Shown here in pieces: positions 21,901 to 32,362 of a stretch of DNA of 64,000 nt. The notes under the pieces were generated by a model. The model saw only the letters and a program-made list of their open reading frames with translations. It searched no databases and was not told the origin of the DNA. The stretch spans positions 28,388,554-28,452,553 of the forward strand of contig CM029664.1 in assembly GCA_017311315.1 (NCBI GenBank), read 5' to 3'. Numbering within the stretch: the first letter of the stretch is position 1; each line of letters opens with the position of its first letter. The translations under genes were made by a program, and so were the position numbers. The stretch comes from Dendrocalamus latiflorus (lineage: Eukaryota; Streptophyta; Magnoliopsida; Poales; Poaceae).

Positions 21901-24382
21901 ATATTGTAATTTTCGAAACCCAATTCCCTTTCTTAGGAAACCTAACAGCATAACCTGCAAAGGTATTTAACATTTTTTTACAAAAATGAACAGTGTATAG
22001 TAAGTATTTGAGAATGCAAATTTTTGTGGTTGTAATTTGTAAAACATTTCAAGCATATTGACTTATCTAAGATTTTCTTCGCTAGCTGGATATCATATAT
22101 TGAAGTTCCCACCTACTCCCTCCGATTGCAAATAAGTCATCCTAGAATCCGTGTGGTCAAATATTTTTAGGTTTGACCAACAATATATAGAAATGTACTG
22201 CTAGATTCATTGTGAAACTTGCTTTCATAATATACATATTCTGTCATTTGTAACAACATTTTACAATAGAAATTAGCGATCGAAGTGGTAGCTTGGAGAC
22301 CGTATCAATGTTTTAAACCAACTTATATTTAGAATTGGAGGGAGTATTAGACAAAATATATAAATATTGATCTAGTGATTAGAAACTGAAATACCAAATA
22401 TACAGAGTTCAGATTATCATACTGTGAACTGATCTGGGCGGCGTTTCTCTGATGCAAGAAAGCGTAGTCTCATTGTTGCCACTATTTCATACTCCCGCAA
22501 CAGTACATAGCATGTCCAAAATGTGAAAACATAAGCCATAGTCAAGTGAGCTGCAAACCTGCATTGAAAAAGTTATGAAGTGTTAGCATTCACTTTGACA
22601 TAAACAACAATTCCAAAGTTGATGACCAGGATATACGCAGTCCTATCCTGTGATGCCAATCTGCTGCCACACGGAACACGGAATGTTGGCTATGTCACTC
22701 AAACTAATGGCCCTTGCATAGCTTGACAGGATATGAAAGTTTGGCCATGTTACTCAAGCTAGTGCTGACTTATCACGACAATGCATGATCGCATGATGCT
22801 CATAGAAACATAGGATTTGAAGACAATGCAGCCCCAACACTTATTTTTAATACCCTCTCCCAAGTCCCAACACCTATTTTTAATACCCTCTTGTCTGTTT
22901 GCAATTTCTCTTATTTACTTTTACATCTTGAACTTTGGAACCTACATTTCCACGTGTGCAAATTCAGTTGGGTAGTTACTGTCACAGAGGCTGGGTAGGT
23001 GTTCATATTGCATACTCCTCTATCTGAACCAACCTCATATTCACTATCTTGTAATTTTGTGGTTGTGGACTGTGTTGAGTTTTAAATACTTTGTCAGGCA
23101 TGCAAACATAGATTAGCCTTTGGAAAAAAAAACTTCTGGTGTCTTCACAAAAGCAACCTTAAAAAACAGTAACATGAAAATACATTTGAAGACAGATGAA
23201 ATCATCTGGTGCTAACCTCATCGACCCAACAGGTATGTTGGATATTGAAAGTTTGTCGATATTACTGTGTTGTAGCTTCGTGCTTTCAAGGGTATTATTG
23301 GTCCAATTAACAGGGACAAGAATAAGGAATGCTAGAACTGTTATTGGAACAAATATTTTAAGCCTGCACGGGTAAAAATAAACTAGATCAGTGTATGTAA
23401 GTACTGCTAAAGCAAAAACATGGGAGTTGGACATCAATCAGTGGATAAAAGAGAAACATTCACCCAAAAATTTTGAATACTTGTGTTGCACTCCTACATA
23501 CGGAAAGCAAGCGGGAACAGCAAAGGTTTAGAATCAATAGAACAATAAAACTTCTTGCGAAAAATAGAAATAAATAACAAGTAGGTAAAACGTATGGTCA
23601 AACACTAAGATAACCCATCGAAGCAAGTGAATTTCCTTTTTCTTGAGAAAAAACAATGAAAGCTAGATGTTTTATTTAAATAATAGTGATCTCTAATATT
23701 TGCAGAACTATCAAAAAAGAAGCACTGCAACAATTGCAAATCTACAGAACAATCTGAAGAAATATAATCAAACAGAGCTAAAAATATAGTATTGAGTTAA
23801 TCCTATATAGTTATCAGCAAAGTTCAGCACCAGTTCATTGCCCTTGCCTAGTATTTCAAAGTGTGTTGAGTATTGGAGTGCAATCCATTAACTAGTCCAC
23901 ACACTCGTCCGTTAATTGAACAATTATAACCCAACAAGAGGCATCTTTGGATACTATTATTAAGTAGGAGTAATGTCCTATCTAAAGTACAATTGGGGAG
24001 AGGAAAAATGATGCAACAAACAAAAACATTGAAAACTGACCAGAATATATGAAATGTAAGTTACATACCCGATTAAGTAAATCCGCAGATAGACAGCTGA
24101 ATCAAGCCCTGCATGACTAATCAACTCATCCTCTGGCATTTTGAGAGCAGCAGGCATCCAACTTAAGAACTTCAAGTATGATCGCATGTCCAAATTGACA
24201 AACTTCCGCACAAATGCACCCCCATGACTTGGGCTCTCTCTTGCACCTTTGAGATACCACTTTGGGAAGTAAACCCTATCGTTGATGGGTTGAAGCCGTA
24301 GGAAAGCAAATGCTAGCAGGAACGTGATGGCACTCAGTATGTTGATAGCTGCAGAGAGACCTATATCTTGAATTGTCGCCAT
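12926..24382 (-). CDS. OSCA1: OSCA/CSC1-type hyperosmolality-gated calcium-permeable channel, 11 coding exons, 767 residues
   Basis: Coding exons from 5' to 3' are 24382-24069, 23363-23217, 22558-22423, 21501-21400, 21046-20927, 20789-20709, 20129-19789, 16404-16159, 15187-14863, 14492-14259 and 13183-12926. All introns are GT-AG and the phases join into 767 codons plus stop. About residues 5-180 form the N-terminal membrane module (ATIQDIGLSAAINILSAI, FVNLDMRSYLKFLSWMP, ILVPVNWTNNTLE). About 195-360 is the cytosolic domain (LVRNIPPDPDESIGELVEHF, NWLDYYQLKYER, AAFVSFRSRWGAAVCAQTQQ). About 370-650 is the multi-pass channel core (EWAPEPRDVYWDNL, GFLPGIALKIFLILLPSILM, YIMVDGWAGVAGEILRLKPL). The tail keeps HPVFKGDDDE and ATKRQSRRNTP. 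The family forms dimeric mechanosensitive or osmosensitive cation channels in plant membranes. Length and order match clade 1 OSCA proteins; the exact member is not determined. Introns 3, 6 and 7 carry transposable elements. Confidence 0.93.
18847..18931. repeat. Four GGTCTGACCG palindromic words within the intron 7 element
   Basis: Four perfect GGTCTGACCG words (GGTC-T-GACC is a 9-base interrupted palindrome) occur within about 85 bases, spaced roughly 20-30 bases apart. The same word is clustered in the solo LTR at 43361-45867, a different element type. Confidence 0.85.
19015..19401 (-). CDS. Short ORF (128 residues) of the intron 7 LTR element, function unknown
   Basis: The frame opens 29 bases beyond the PBS, where a retroelement Gag would normally start, with MVPATRPLAESMAI. 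It has a strongly helical, coiled-coil-like stretch (FFEKILKKREKAQQEAARR, then VEEAQQE) and ends in a Pro/Ser/Thr/Ala-rich tail. I recognise no domain. It could be a Gag relic, part of a captured host gene, or a chance ORF; codon use in the first half looks less compositional than the GC-rich cargo downstream. No zinc knuckle is present. Confidence 0.35.
   Translation of the reverse strand: MVPATRPLAESMAIIKASADKMASYNKGWADDYLNMYAFFEKILKKREKAQQEAARRVEEAQQETKSKTHHPTPNFQQDQKPSIHLLPAPIAATSPSSASTTVVVAAASSPASPFSAQLPSSDVGQHR
19431..19443 (-). promoter_or_regulatory. Primer-binding site of the intron 7 element
   Basis: TGGTATCAGAGTA on the minus strand, three bases from the LTR end; this is the initiator-Met tRNA type. 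Confidence 0.85.
20390..20632. mobile_element. Diverged Stowaway-like MITE in OSCA intron 6
   Basis: The left end CTACCTCAGTTCTCTTTTGC is roughly inverted-complementary to the right end GGAAAGGAGAATGGAAGGAGTA, around an AT-rich core. The ends are the degenerate CTCCTT type and the flanks are TA-rich. Boundaries are approximate. Confidence 0.6.
22116..22344. mobile_element. Stowaway-type MITE in OSCA intron 3
   Basis: The element starts CTCCCTCCGATTGCAAATAAG and ends TTAGAATTGGAGGGAG, flanked on both sides by the dinucleotide TA (22114-22115 and 22345-22346). The 229-bp length and ends fit the common grass CTCCCTCCG MITEs. Confidence 0.85.
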
Positions 24383-26216
24383 AGTTGTCCTTCAGATAAC
24401 TTCTGGGAGTTCCTACAGAAGTTACCTGTAAGATGTAAGGAAGAACACAATCATATAATGTCGAGACAGTTTGATGTCATGAGAACTAACTTCTAAACCA
24501 AACTGAATATAAGAATTAGATAACGAAATGGTGTTAAAAAAAGGTTGACACGCTAAGGGAGAAAACACTTAATATGGGGTTACTCAATGTAAAGAGAAAC
24601 ACAACCACCAAGAAATAATATTGGATGTTTTCACATGATAAACTAAGTTTGCCATGATATTCCTATGTACAACAAGTTGAATGGACCTTTGTCCGCCATC
24701 GTATTCAACTCTTTTAAAACCAAGAATGCTAGCTTAACCAACAAAAAGTATGTCATTCCCAGATATATGTTTTGTTTGAATCCCATATCACTAATGACAC
24801 ATCCAATATTGACTTCTCAGCACGCAGATGAATCAAAAAGAAGTCGAGAACAGTAATAAGAATTAACAGATAAAAATGACTATTTAAAATACTGAATCAT
24901 GGGTTAATATTGCGAAGAGGATCACAAAACAACTATAAAATAATTTCGAAGTATTCACATGATAAACCATGTTTTAACGTTGGGATAGGGACAGCACTCC
25001 TATCTGATAGCTACAGAAATGAAGCTAAGGTTGCATTATTCCTATCGGCCATACGTAGAAATGAAGCTAGCTAAGATTTGTGATTCTAGTGTATGCAAAC
25101 CCAACACCTGTTCCTATCATGTCAGCTATGAGATGCTCCTATCATGTCAGCTATGAGATGCTCCTATCATGTCAGCTATGAGATGCTCAATAGTCGGTAA
25201 CAGCAAACTTTGGGCCATAAACATCAGGCCAGAAAATACAAGCTGAGCAGCAAACGCATTGGAATTCTACATACGGAGGGTTGAATTTGAACAGAATCCA
25301 AGAATCCTTCTACTCTCTACTGTTAGCAATTGGTCACTTTGAGAGCATAAGAGCAGAGATCCTGCTTCCAACAATGAAAACTGTACTCTACTACCATGCT
25401 TGGATTAGACTCCTACTATGTGCAAGTTGTAACAATAGTAATAAACCCCTGGTTTTAAGCGCGGAATATAAGCCGTGAGCCCGTGACAGCTCAAAAGCTC
25501 ATAACTTTGCATAAATTCATTCCATAAGGAAACGTCCGTGTCAAGTGTAAAACCTATCTTGGAAATCTTGAAACGTCGCCCCCCCCAAAAAAAGGTAAAA
25601 CCGGCAAACCTTTAAAGGTGGCATTAGGCAGGTCAAGTTGTTGCTAACTTTAATATATGTCAAATCACAAAAAAGAAAACATAAGAAGAAAAGAAAACGA
25701 TGGAAGCCAAAATTGTTTCGCCTACTACTTTGTTCAACACCTGATAGCGCAGTGAGAAAATAAAAAGAAGTGATAAATTGTCCGTAGTAATAGTACTCGG
25801 TAGCGGCACGAACAGAACTCGCCGGCTTGCAATTTTGCAGCGATGTCTCTGAATAAACGAGTTGTTTTCAGTGGCACAGAGCACGATTTTTATAAAGAAA
25901 AACAACCCCACATTTTCCCTAAATTGTTTTTGGCAAAACAAGTGCCTTTTTATTATTCCTCCATAAGAATCGGAAAGAAAAAATTAACCCAACAATAAAG
26001 CTAACTCGTATGTCTCCATCGCCACCCAGCGATGAAACAAGACGCAAACCAGCCAAATGCGCCGGGAATGGAAACGAAAAACAGACAAAATTGAAGCGGC
26101 CGAATCACTTATAGAGCCAGATCTGACCAAATTCAAGCAAGAAACCGGGCCAAAGAAGCGAAGGGAGCAAAGCAAATCAAAAAAAGGAAAACAAACTAGG
26201 CCAGAACGATTAATAC
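24383..26216 (-). other. 5' UTR end and large leader intron of the OSCA gene
   Basis: On the minus strand the acceptor CATCTTACAG ends just before 24425, leaving 43 bases of UTR in the coding exon. A fitting donor, GGAG followed by GTATTAATC, lies at 26216. The intron would be 1.79 kb and holds AT-rich sequence, the 25-bp triplication and no coding potential. Leader introns are usual in this gene family, but the splice choice is inferred. Confidence 0.6.
25113..25187. repeat. 25-bp tandem repeat, three perfect copies, in the OSCA 5' UTR intron
   Basis: CCTATCATGTCAGCTATGAG followed by ATGCT repeats three times without mismatch, starting at 25113, 25138 and 25163. Perfect identity implies recent slippage or duplication. 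Confidence 0.95.
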
Positions 26217-26530
26217 CTCCAAGAACAGCGGGGAGAAAGCAAGTAAAGCAGAACAACCACTCCAAGCACAGGACTCCTCCTCCTCCTCCACTTCCGCTCA
26301 GCCGTCAACACCGCCTAGCCGCCGCCGCGGCACGCCATTCCTCGAACGCGGCCGATTCCCCCTTCTTCTCCCCCCTTTCTCTGTCCTCTCCGAAGGGGCG
26401 AAGTGGATATGCGGTTACTTATCCCTGCGCTGCTAGTGCCACCGCGGCTCCTAGTTCTTCTGCTTCGCCCACGGCCACTGCTCCTTGTACGGCGGCGCGC
26501 AGCTGCGCCTTCCTTTGCTTGTCTTCTCTC
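26217..26530 (-). other. Predicted first, non-coding exon of the OSCA gene
   Basis: This GC- and AG-rich stretch lies between the predicted donor at 26216 and a TATA-like element at 26563-26569. It contains a single ATG, at 26336-26338, which opens a tiny uORF. The 5' edge is a guess of about 30 bases downstream of the TATA-like element. Confidence 0.5.
26315..26338 (-). CDS. Candidate upstream ORF (7 codons plus stop) in the OSCA leader
   Basis: The minus strand encodes MACRGGG then TAG. The ATG has G at -3 and G at +4, a favourable start context, and is the only ATG in the predicted leader upstream of the main start. It would be spliced well ahead of the main ORF. Translation is unproven and depends on transcription starting upstream of 26338. 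Confidence 0.4.
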   Translation of the reverse strand: MACRGGG

Positions 26531-26562
26531 AGCCTGCGCGGTGCGAGAGGAGCGAGGATTGG

Positions 26563-26569
26563 GATTTAT
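26563..26569 (-). promoter_or_regulatory. Candidate TATA-like element of the OSCA gene
   Basis: GATAAAT on the minus strand is followed about 30 bases later by the CT-rich start of the predicted leader. GGCCCA words lie just upstream near 26590-26650. Confidence 0.35.
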
Positions 26570-26639
26570 CCGTGTCCCTAGCTGTCCGTTCCGCTCGGCG
26601 CCACGGCGTGGGCCTCGACGGGAGTGTAGACGGTGAGGG

Positions 26640-26974
26640 AGGCGTGGGCCTTTTCATATTGATTTTTTAATAGTTTTTTTACTAGGACCGATAAATAATA
26701 GTAAATAGAAATAACCGATAGAAATAGTTAACGAATAGTAATGTATTATATAAAAAATAATATAATAAAAACTACTATAACATTCAGACCGCCATACGAC
26801 TTACGAAATTATGATATAATAAAATACAAAGTACGTTACAATATGTGAAAATGAAAAATGGTGACTGATGAATAGCAGTGACTGATAGAAGCGGTTTATA
26901 GAAGTGGAGACATTCGTATTAACTTCTACTTCTAAAAATATAAGCCAAAAACAGAAACTAATATAATATATAAG
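26640..26974. other. AT-rich upstream spacer
   Basis: AT-rich sequence with repeated ACCGATA and AATAGTAA-like words, probably decayed MITE. No gene is seen. Confidence 0.4.
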
Positions 26975-27190
26975 CCGGGTTCTTTTAAATTTAAAGTTAA
27001 CTATACTTGTACTGTTTATAGTAACTAATTTTTAAATAACGTGTTTTTTAAGGTAGGGATAATAGAAAAATTATAATAAAAAATATACTAAGTTGAGTTA
27101 TATCATTAAAATTATATACGATTATTTTTTATATATATTAATTTTTATAAATAATCAGAATTTAAATATTTAAAACATAAACTATAGATC
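26975..27190 (+). mobile_element. MITE-like repeat, inverted relative of 30660-30885
   Basis: The run CTGTTTATAGTAACTAATTTTTAAATAACGTGTTTTTTAAGG, then ATAATAGAAAAATTATAAT, matches the reverse complement of 30750-30870 with scattered changes. The similar ACCCCATCTTAAAAAGATAC words at 12125-12170 suggest a wider family. Confidence 0.65.
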
Positions 27191-27509
27191 ATCTTGCTAA
27201 AACAATCCACCCATATGACTCACTGACTTTTCTTTTCCGCTGCACGGCTTTTCCGCTCCACGTCACAGCACCCCTGTAGATATGGATGTGTGTTCGTATC
27301 GCACTACTTTTCTACGTGCTTGTCGTGGCAGCTACGGACGGTTCTGCTGTGCTACGAGGGGTGGCCCACACTGGACGCGAGATGAAGGCCAAGCGGACAG
27401 ATGGGAGGAGGAAGTTGGTAAAAAATGACGCATTCTCAATGTGCAGTTGTCCGTGTATGGTGTAGTACCACGTACGCGCTCATCCTTCAGTGCGCGCTCA
27501 TCCTTCAGC

Positions 27510-28020
27510 GCAGGTTAGGGCCGTAAATGAGTCGAGTTTAAATAAATTTCGTTTTTTAGATTCGAGCTCAATGAAAATTCGAGTTAAACTTGAGTTGAAT
27601 TTGAGGTAGGGTCTAAACTTAAACCAAGGCTTTAGCTCAGCCCGGCCTAACCTCGAGTAGGCTCGAGTTCGGCTCGTTGAAGCTCGATAGCAATTAAAAT
27701 AATTTATTATGCACTAATTTTCAATAATAAGAAAAGTTTGAGTTATAGTTCGGCTCGAGTAATCTCTATAATAGTCAAAATAATTCAAATATACACTAAT
27801 TTTCAACAATAAGAAAAGCTCGAACTTGCGTTCGGTAAAAGTCAATATGTATCAGTATTTAAACTCGAATCAAGACTCGCGAACTATTCAAGCTTGGCTC
27901 GTGAGGGATCAAGCTTGAGTTCGGCTCGTTTAAAGTTCAACCCAAACTTAAATCGAGCCTAGAACGAGTCGACCTTGAGTAACTCGTGAGTTTGAGATTT
28001 TTTAAGCCTTAGTCGGGGTT
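27510..28020. repeat. Dispersed repeat rich in CGAGCTCGAGTTCGGCTCGTT-like words
   Basis: Many variants of TCGAGTT, GGCTCG and GCTCGTT occur over 500 bases (for example near 27660, 27740, 27900 and 27920). The composition is typical of a common plant interspersed repeat. The type is not determined and no ORF is present. Confidence 0.5.
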
Positions 28021-29700
28021 AGATAGTATTTTGGGTGTGATTTTTCAAGTGAGATTTTTGTGTGAGCGATGGCCAGCTGCGATGCCACGTGTGGAGGATG
28101 ATGTTTTGTGTCTTAAGTGAGGAGCCACGTAAGTAAAGAGGATGATCTTTTTTTTTAGAACAAGGAATGATGCTCTTCTATTGGATTGGAAAGACTCAGA
28201 TGATTGTACTCATTGTCTCCTCGAATCCAGCCCATAAAACAACCGTTAATTTTGGAAATAAGTAAATAGATAGTATATGGAGCAGTAACACTTGGCAGCG
28301 AAGCAACTGATGTTAGGATTTAGCATAAATAGTGTCACTAGTTAAAGTATAATTTAATTACAGTATGCCATGAGCTAGCCTGGGTGTTACAAAATTAATG
28401 TGACAGCCTTGTGCTAATAAACATCAATAATTCTTACTGATTTTTTTGTCAATATATACTCTAGCAACCCCACGTGCGTACGGCTAAAGGAAAAAAAAAG
28501 TAGAATTCAGCAAAATTTATGCTTTCTTGTGACGAATTCAGCAAATATTATAACTTCGACTTTGCTAATTTTTAGTTGCCTAAAATTTTTTTATATCCCA
28601 ATTACCTAAAATTGCACAGTACTAAGTCTAAAATTACAGTACCAGCTATTGTGTAATTTTAGCACAACTTTATTGCAACTTTTAGTTCTATCTGTTTTTG
28701 TATTAGTAAGGTTCACCTAGGTTTATTTTTCTGTAAGTTAGAAAAAATTTTGTCCTTATTTTTTTCTCTTTGTATTTTGTAGGAATTTTCTAAATTTAAA
28801 TTTATTTTTTACCTAGGTTAGAACAATTCGTTGTTTCATTCTTCGTTCGAATGGTGGGCAGTGAGTTATATATAGGAAGTACGATATGTCAGAGTAGTTA
28901 GATCCAGGGTTAAGAAAAATGATTGAAATTCCACTAAATTTCGGATACTCCATGAATAGACAACTCTTTGTAACTTTTACGTACTTTATGTGAAAGCGGT
29001 CTATCTAGTAGCATTTAGGCCCCACTTCAAGGGTCCGATTAAGTCGTAGTTTCTTATTAATGTTGATTTATTATATATAAAAATAAAAAAATAACAAAAA
29101 TTATATCAGTATTGATAACACAAATGAATAAAAAAAATAAGAGGTAGAAATTGAAGCCGTTTGAAACAGGTCTTAGTGGCAGTTTGTGCTCTAAACTTTT
29201 ACTTCCGCGGTTCAGTTTAATTTTAATTTTCCTCCAATAGAAAAGTAGGAGCTAGCACGAGAACGGTGGTTGAATATCAATAGGTGCAAAAATTCCCGTA
29301 CGAGGCGAGGCCCTCTCGTATAACATCGACGTAGCTAACATTGAGCGAAGCCAAGCCTATAAACTGACCCGTCAAATTCAACTGTACGGGGTTAATACGT
29401 CTCCGGAACACAAGAATCGGCGTATGTTGTCGTGTCGTGTGTGATACTGTGTGACTTGGACGTCGCCGAGCCAGCGGCGGACACGTTCACCACACGCTGA
29501 AAACTCTCGCGGAAAAATCCCATAGACGTCATCGTAACGTACGGGCTGTCGGCAACGAGCGCATTTGTCCATGTCGGCAGCCAGCTCTTAAGTCTCAGCT
29601 GAGCTCATCCCTCTTATCAATCTCAATCTCGCCGTTCATACTACTTCTCTAACCTCGGATTAGTGAGAACCGAGCCGAGAGTAGCTAGTAAACGCAGCAT
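28021..29700. other. Gene-free AT-rich spacer
   Basis: No exon-like composition, motif or clear repeat is recognised. 29290-29700 becomes less AT-rich and has a TATAAAC-type word near 29358, but the only ORFs are short and unsupported. An ATG at 29700 opens 22 codons only. Confidence 0.4.
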
Positions 29701-30659
29701 GGAGCTACCTCTTCTAGGTCCCAAGGTCATATTCCTGACACGTGGACTCTACATGGCAAATTTTTGACTGAAATAGACACGGCTTTTGGTTAAAACATTC
29801 AATTAAAAATAAAAAGTAAAAATTATTATATCTCTATAGATAATAAAAGGCTATATATTTAAAAAAATACATTGTAGAGAGCTTTCGGCTGTGCTAGATG
29901 AGAAGCCAAAACCCCGTTTCAAACCGGGCCAAAGAAGTACGCGAGCACGTGTGGTGTGGAGCTGAGCCTATCTCCAAGTTGCGGCTTCTGTCTGCTGCAA
30001 GAAGTCAGGGCGAGACAGGACGGGACGGGACCGCGTTGCCGTGCGGATCGACGCGTGGGCCGCGCGTGCGTACGTTGCCAGCCGTCGGGACGTCGCGACG
30101 TACAATCCTGCTTGCTCTACGTGATACTACTCATAGGCGCGGCGACACGCCGCGTCAGCCACCGTATGTACCGAAGTAAAAAGGGCGATAATTCGTGAGA
30201 AGTTTTTAAAAAAAATTCAGGGCACATGTGTATTTTCAAAAAAGCTAGAGGTTTTTTTCGCAAAAATTCAAGTGCATGTACGTAACTAAACGAGGACCCG
30301 TACGTAATTTAAAAAACCGCGGGGCGCCATCCTGTAAACTGGAGGGGTGTTTTCAGGGGAAAAAACGTAAAAAAACCGTCAGAGACCTTTTTGCGAGGAA
30401 AAATGACCTCTTTGCGAGGAAAAAAGACATGTACATAATTTCCGGAAAACAGAAGGGATCTCCCTCCCCCGGCCGTACCGAAATCCCCGCGCCACGCGCC
30501 GGCCGGAGCGCGGGCGCGGGGTGACGTGGCCGAGCGGGGGCGCGGCGTTCCCCCCGCTAATAATAGGGGTAGTATATGCAGCGTTTGATTTTCAGCGGCC
30601 AGCGTGTTTGACATTTCGATCGCTCGGTTGGTCAGTTGGTGGGTTTTCTTTTTGACTAA
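29701..30659. other. Gene-free spacer, partly GC-rich
   Basis: 30260-30560 includes GGGCGCCATCCTGTAAACTGG and TTTTTGCGAGGAAAAA words typical of decayed grass transposon ends. TTTGCGAGGAAAAA-like words repeat at about 30390-30425. No reliable coding region is seen. Confidence 0.4.
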
Positions 30660-30885
30660 TAGATTATAGTATATGGTTTAAATATTTGAATTATGGTTGT
30701 TTGTGAGAGATAATATATAGAGAGAAATAGTTGTATATGATTTTAGTTGGTACAGCTGAACTCAATATATTTTTTACTACAATTTTTCTATTGACCCTGT
30801 CTTAAAAAATACATTATTAAAAACTAGTTACTATAAATAGTATAAATATAAATCAATTTTAAACCCAAAAATATATCCCATCTCT
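30660..30885 (-). mobile_element. MITE-like repeat, inverted copy of 26975-27190
   Basis: The plus-strand text ACCCTGTCTTAAAAAATACA...ACTAGTTACTATAAATAG is the reverse complement of the 26975-27190 core. A GAGAGATAATATATAGAGAG stretch lies at the left. Confidence 0.65.
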
Positions 30886-31966
30886 GATTCGCGGATCGGC
30901 TAGCCGCAGTGCAATGCACGCATGTATGCATGATGCCAACTCATCGACTCCTCTTTCCGTCATGCCGTTGTGTGCTGACTTGCTCCGCTGATTTATAGCC
31001 TCTTATAGGTGGGGTTTAGTGAGCTAGCCTGCCATACATTGAATTCTTCGACGACTATATGCTGGGGTATCTTTATATAATCTATGTTGTTGTATACGGA
31101 AGGAAGATTTGGTCACACCATTGTTTGTTTTTGGAGACAACGTGGTGGCTCGTTCATTAGATGATATACTAGGTCTTGATTTGCGTGCATGTGCTACAAG
31201 TGGGTATGGTCCATCTATCTATTATTATTTTACTAAAGCAAAGACAAGGACCATATATCTATTATTATTTTACTGAAACAAAGACAAAAAAATCAATCAC
31301 GTTCGTTCTTGATGGCTAGAATTCCGATGTTCAATGGATGGAAAAGATAAATATCTAAATCGTTAATAGTATAAAAATAAATCAAAATTAATCAATTGAA
31401 TTTGTAAACGAATTCAAACAAAAAATAATTGAAATTCGGAATAAAATTAAAAAGGAAATTTACAATTTGATTTCTATAGGAATTCCAAACTAAAATCCCT
31501 AAATAACTAAAACTTGGAATAAATTAAATAAATTTAGCAATTTGATTTATATACAAACTCTAATAAAAAATAACTAAAATTCTCAAGAAAATCAAAAGTT
31601 ACAACAAGGATAGCATGTATATTATTGGCAGAGACCATGAAAGAGTACAATGACGTACATCTGTCCTGCAAGAAAATATTAACCCACGAGGAAGCGAAGA
31701 ATCGAAGCGGCAATGGTGAAGATGAGGACAATGTTGTTCTGACCGCCTTAGCTGTTCGACGAGGATAATGTTGTGGTGCTCACCGAAGCCATTTAGGAGA
31801 AAAGCCAGAAGTTGAAGGAGCCAAGGGCTGCAACGATGAGTGGTGAGCTTCAGTGTTGTTGAAGAAGTCATTGGCAAAAAAAAAACTTGATTATAGAGAA
31901 GCCCTGGCAAAGAGGAGACGAACATTTTCATTGAAGAATGAAGACGAGCTATGGACGATATGGGCC
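30886..31966. other. Gene-free spacer with short internal repeats
   Basis: 31200-31275 contains a duplicated TCTATTATTATTTTACT...CAAAGACAA block. 31330-31600 contains repeats of AATAACTAAAATT and GGAATAAAATTAA words. ORFs at 31534-32045 on the minus strand are not supported and run into the solo LTR. Confidence 0.4.
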
Positions 31967-32357
31967 TATTGGGGGAGTGGCCCTCACCTTGACCTAGTCG
32001 GCCCATGGCGCTAGTAGAACAATCGGCTAGCCTGGTAGGGACCATAGGGCCAGGAAAATGGTATGTTTATCCCTATAAGTGTAAGGTCAGATAGGGATAT
32101 TTATGTAGTTCCAAGTAGAAAAAATGGCATGACTGCCCCTGCAAGGATAGAGCTGGGTAGAGGTGTTTATGTAACAAGCCCCCATGGCTATAAATATGTG
32201 TCTTAGGACGTCATGGGCCCAGAGCTCTCCTTTTCAGATAAATTCAGATAGCACAGACTTCTAGCAATGTCTTCATAACTTGTAAGGCTTCGAGCAACCC
32301 CTCCGAGGCCTCCTCGGTAGCCTCCCTCGGTTTACTGTTTGGTCTGTAACCACAACA
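31967..32357 (+). mobile_element. Solo LTR, relative of the gypsy-type LTR at 4471-4716
   Basis: It is flanked by the 5-bp duplication GGGCC (31962-31966 and 32358-32362). The first dinucleotide is TA, not TG, probably a mutation. Early sequence GGGGGAGTGGCCCTCACC parallels GGGGTGGCCCCCACC of the reference LTR, and the end CTGTTTGGTCTGTAACCACAACA is near-identical. TATAAATATG near 32190 is a candidate TATA box. No internal sequence remains, consistent with LTR-LTR recombination. Confidence 0.78.
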
Positions 32358-32362
32358 GGGCC

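Noticed and set aside
29378..29572. 64-codon minus-strand ORF starting MDKCARCRQPV
   Set aside because: Cys pair is suggestive but there is no second pair, no family match I recognise and no flanking gene structure.
31534..32045. 148-codon minus-strand ORF
   Set aside because: Runs across the solo LTR boundary at 31967 and has no motif.
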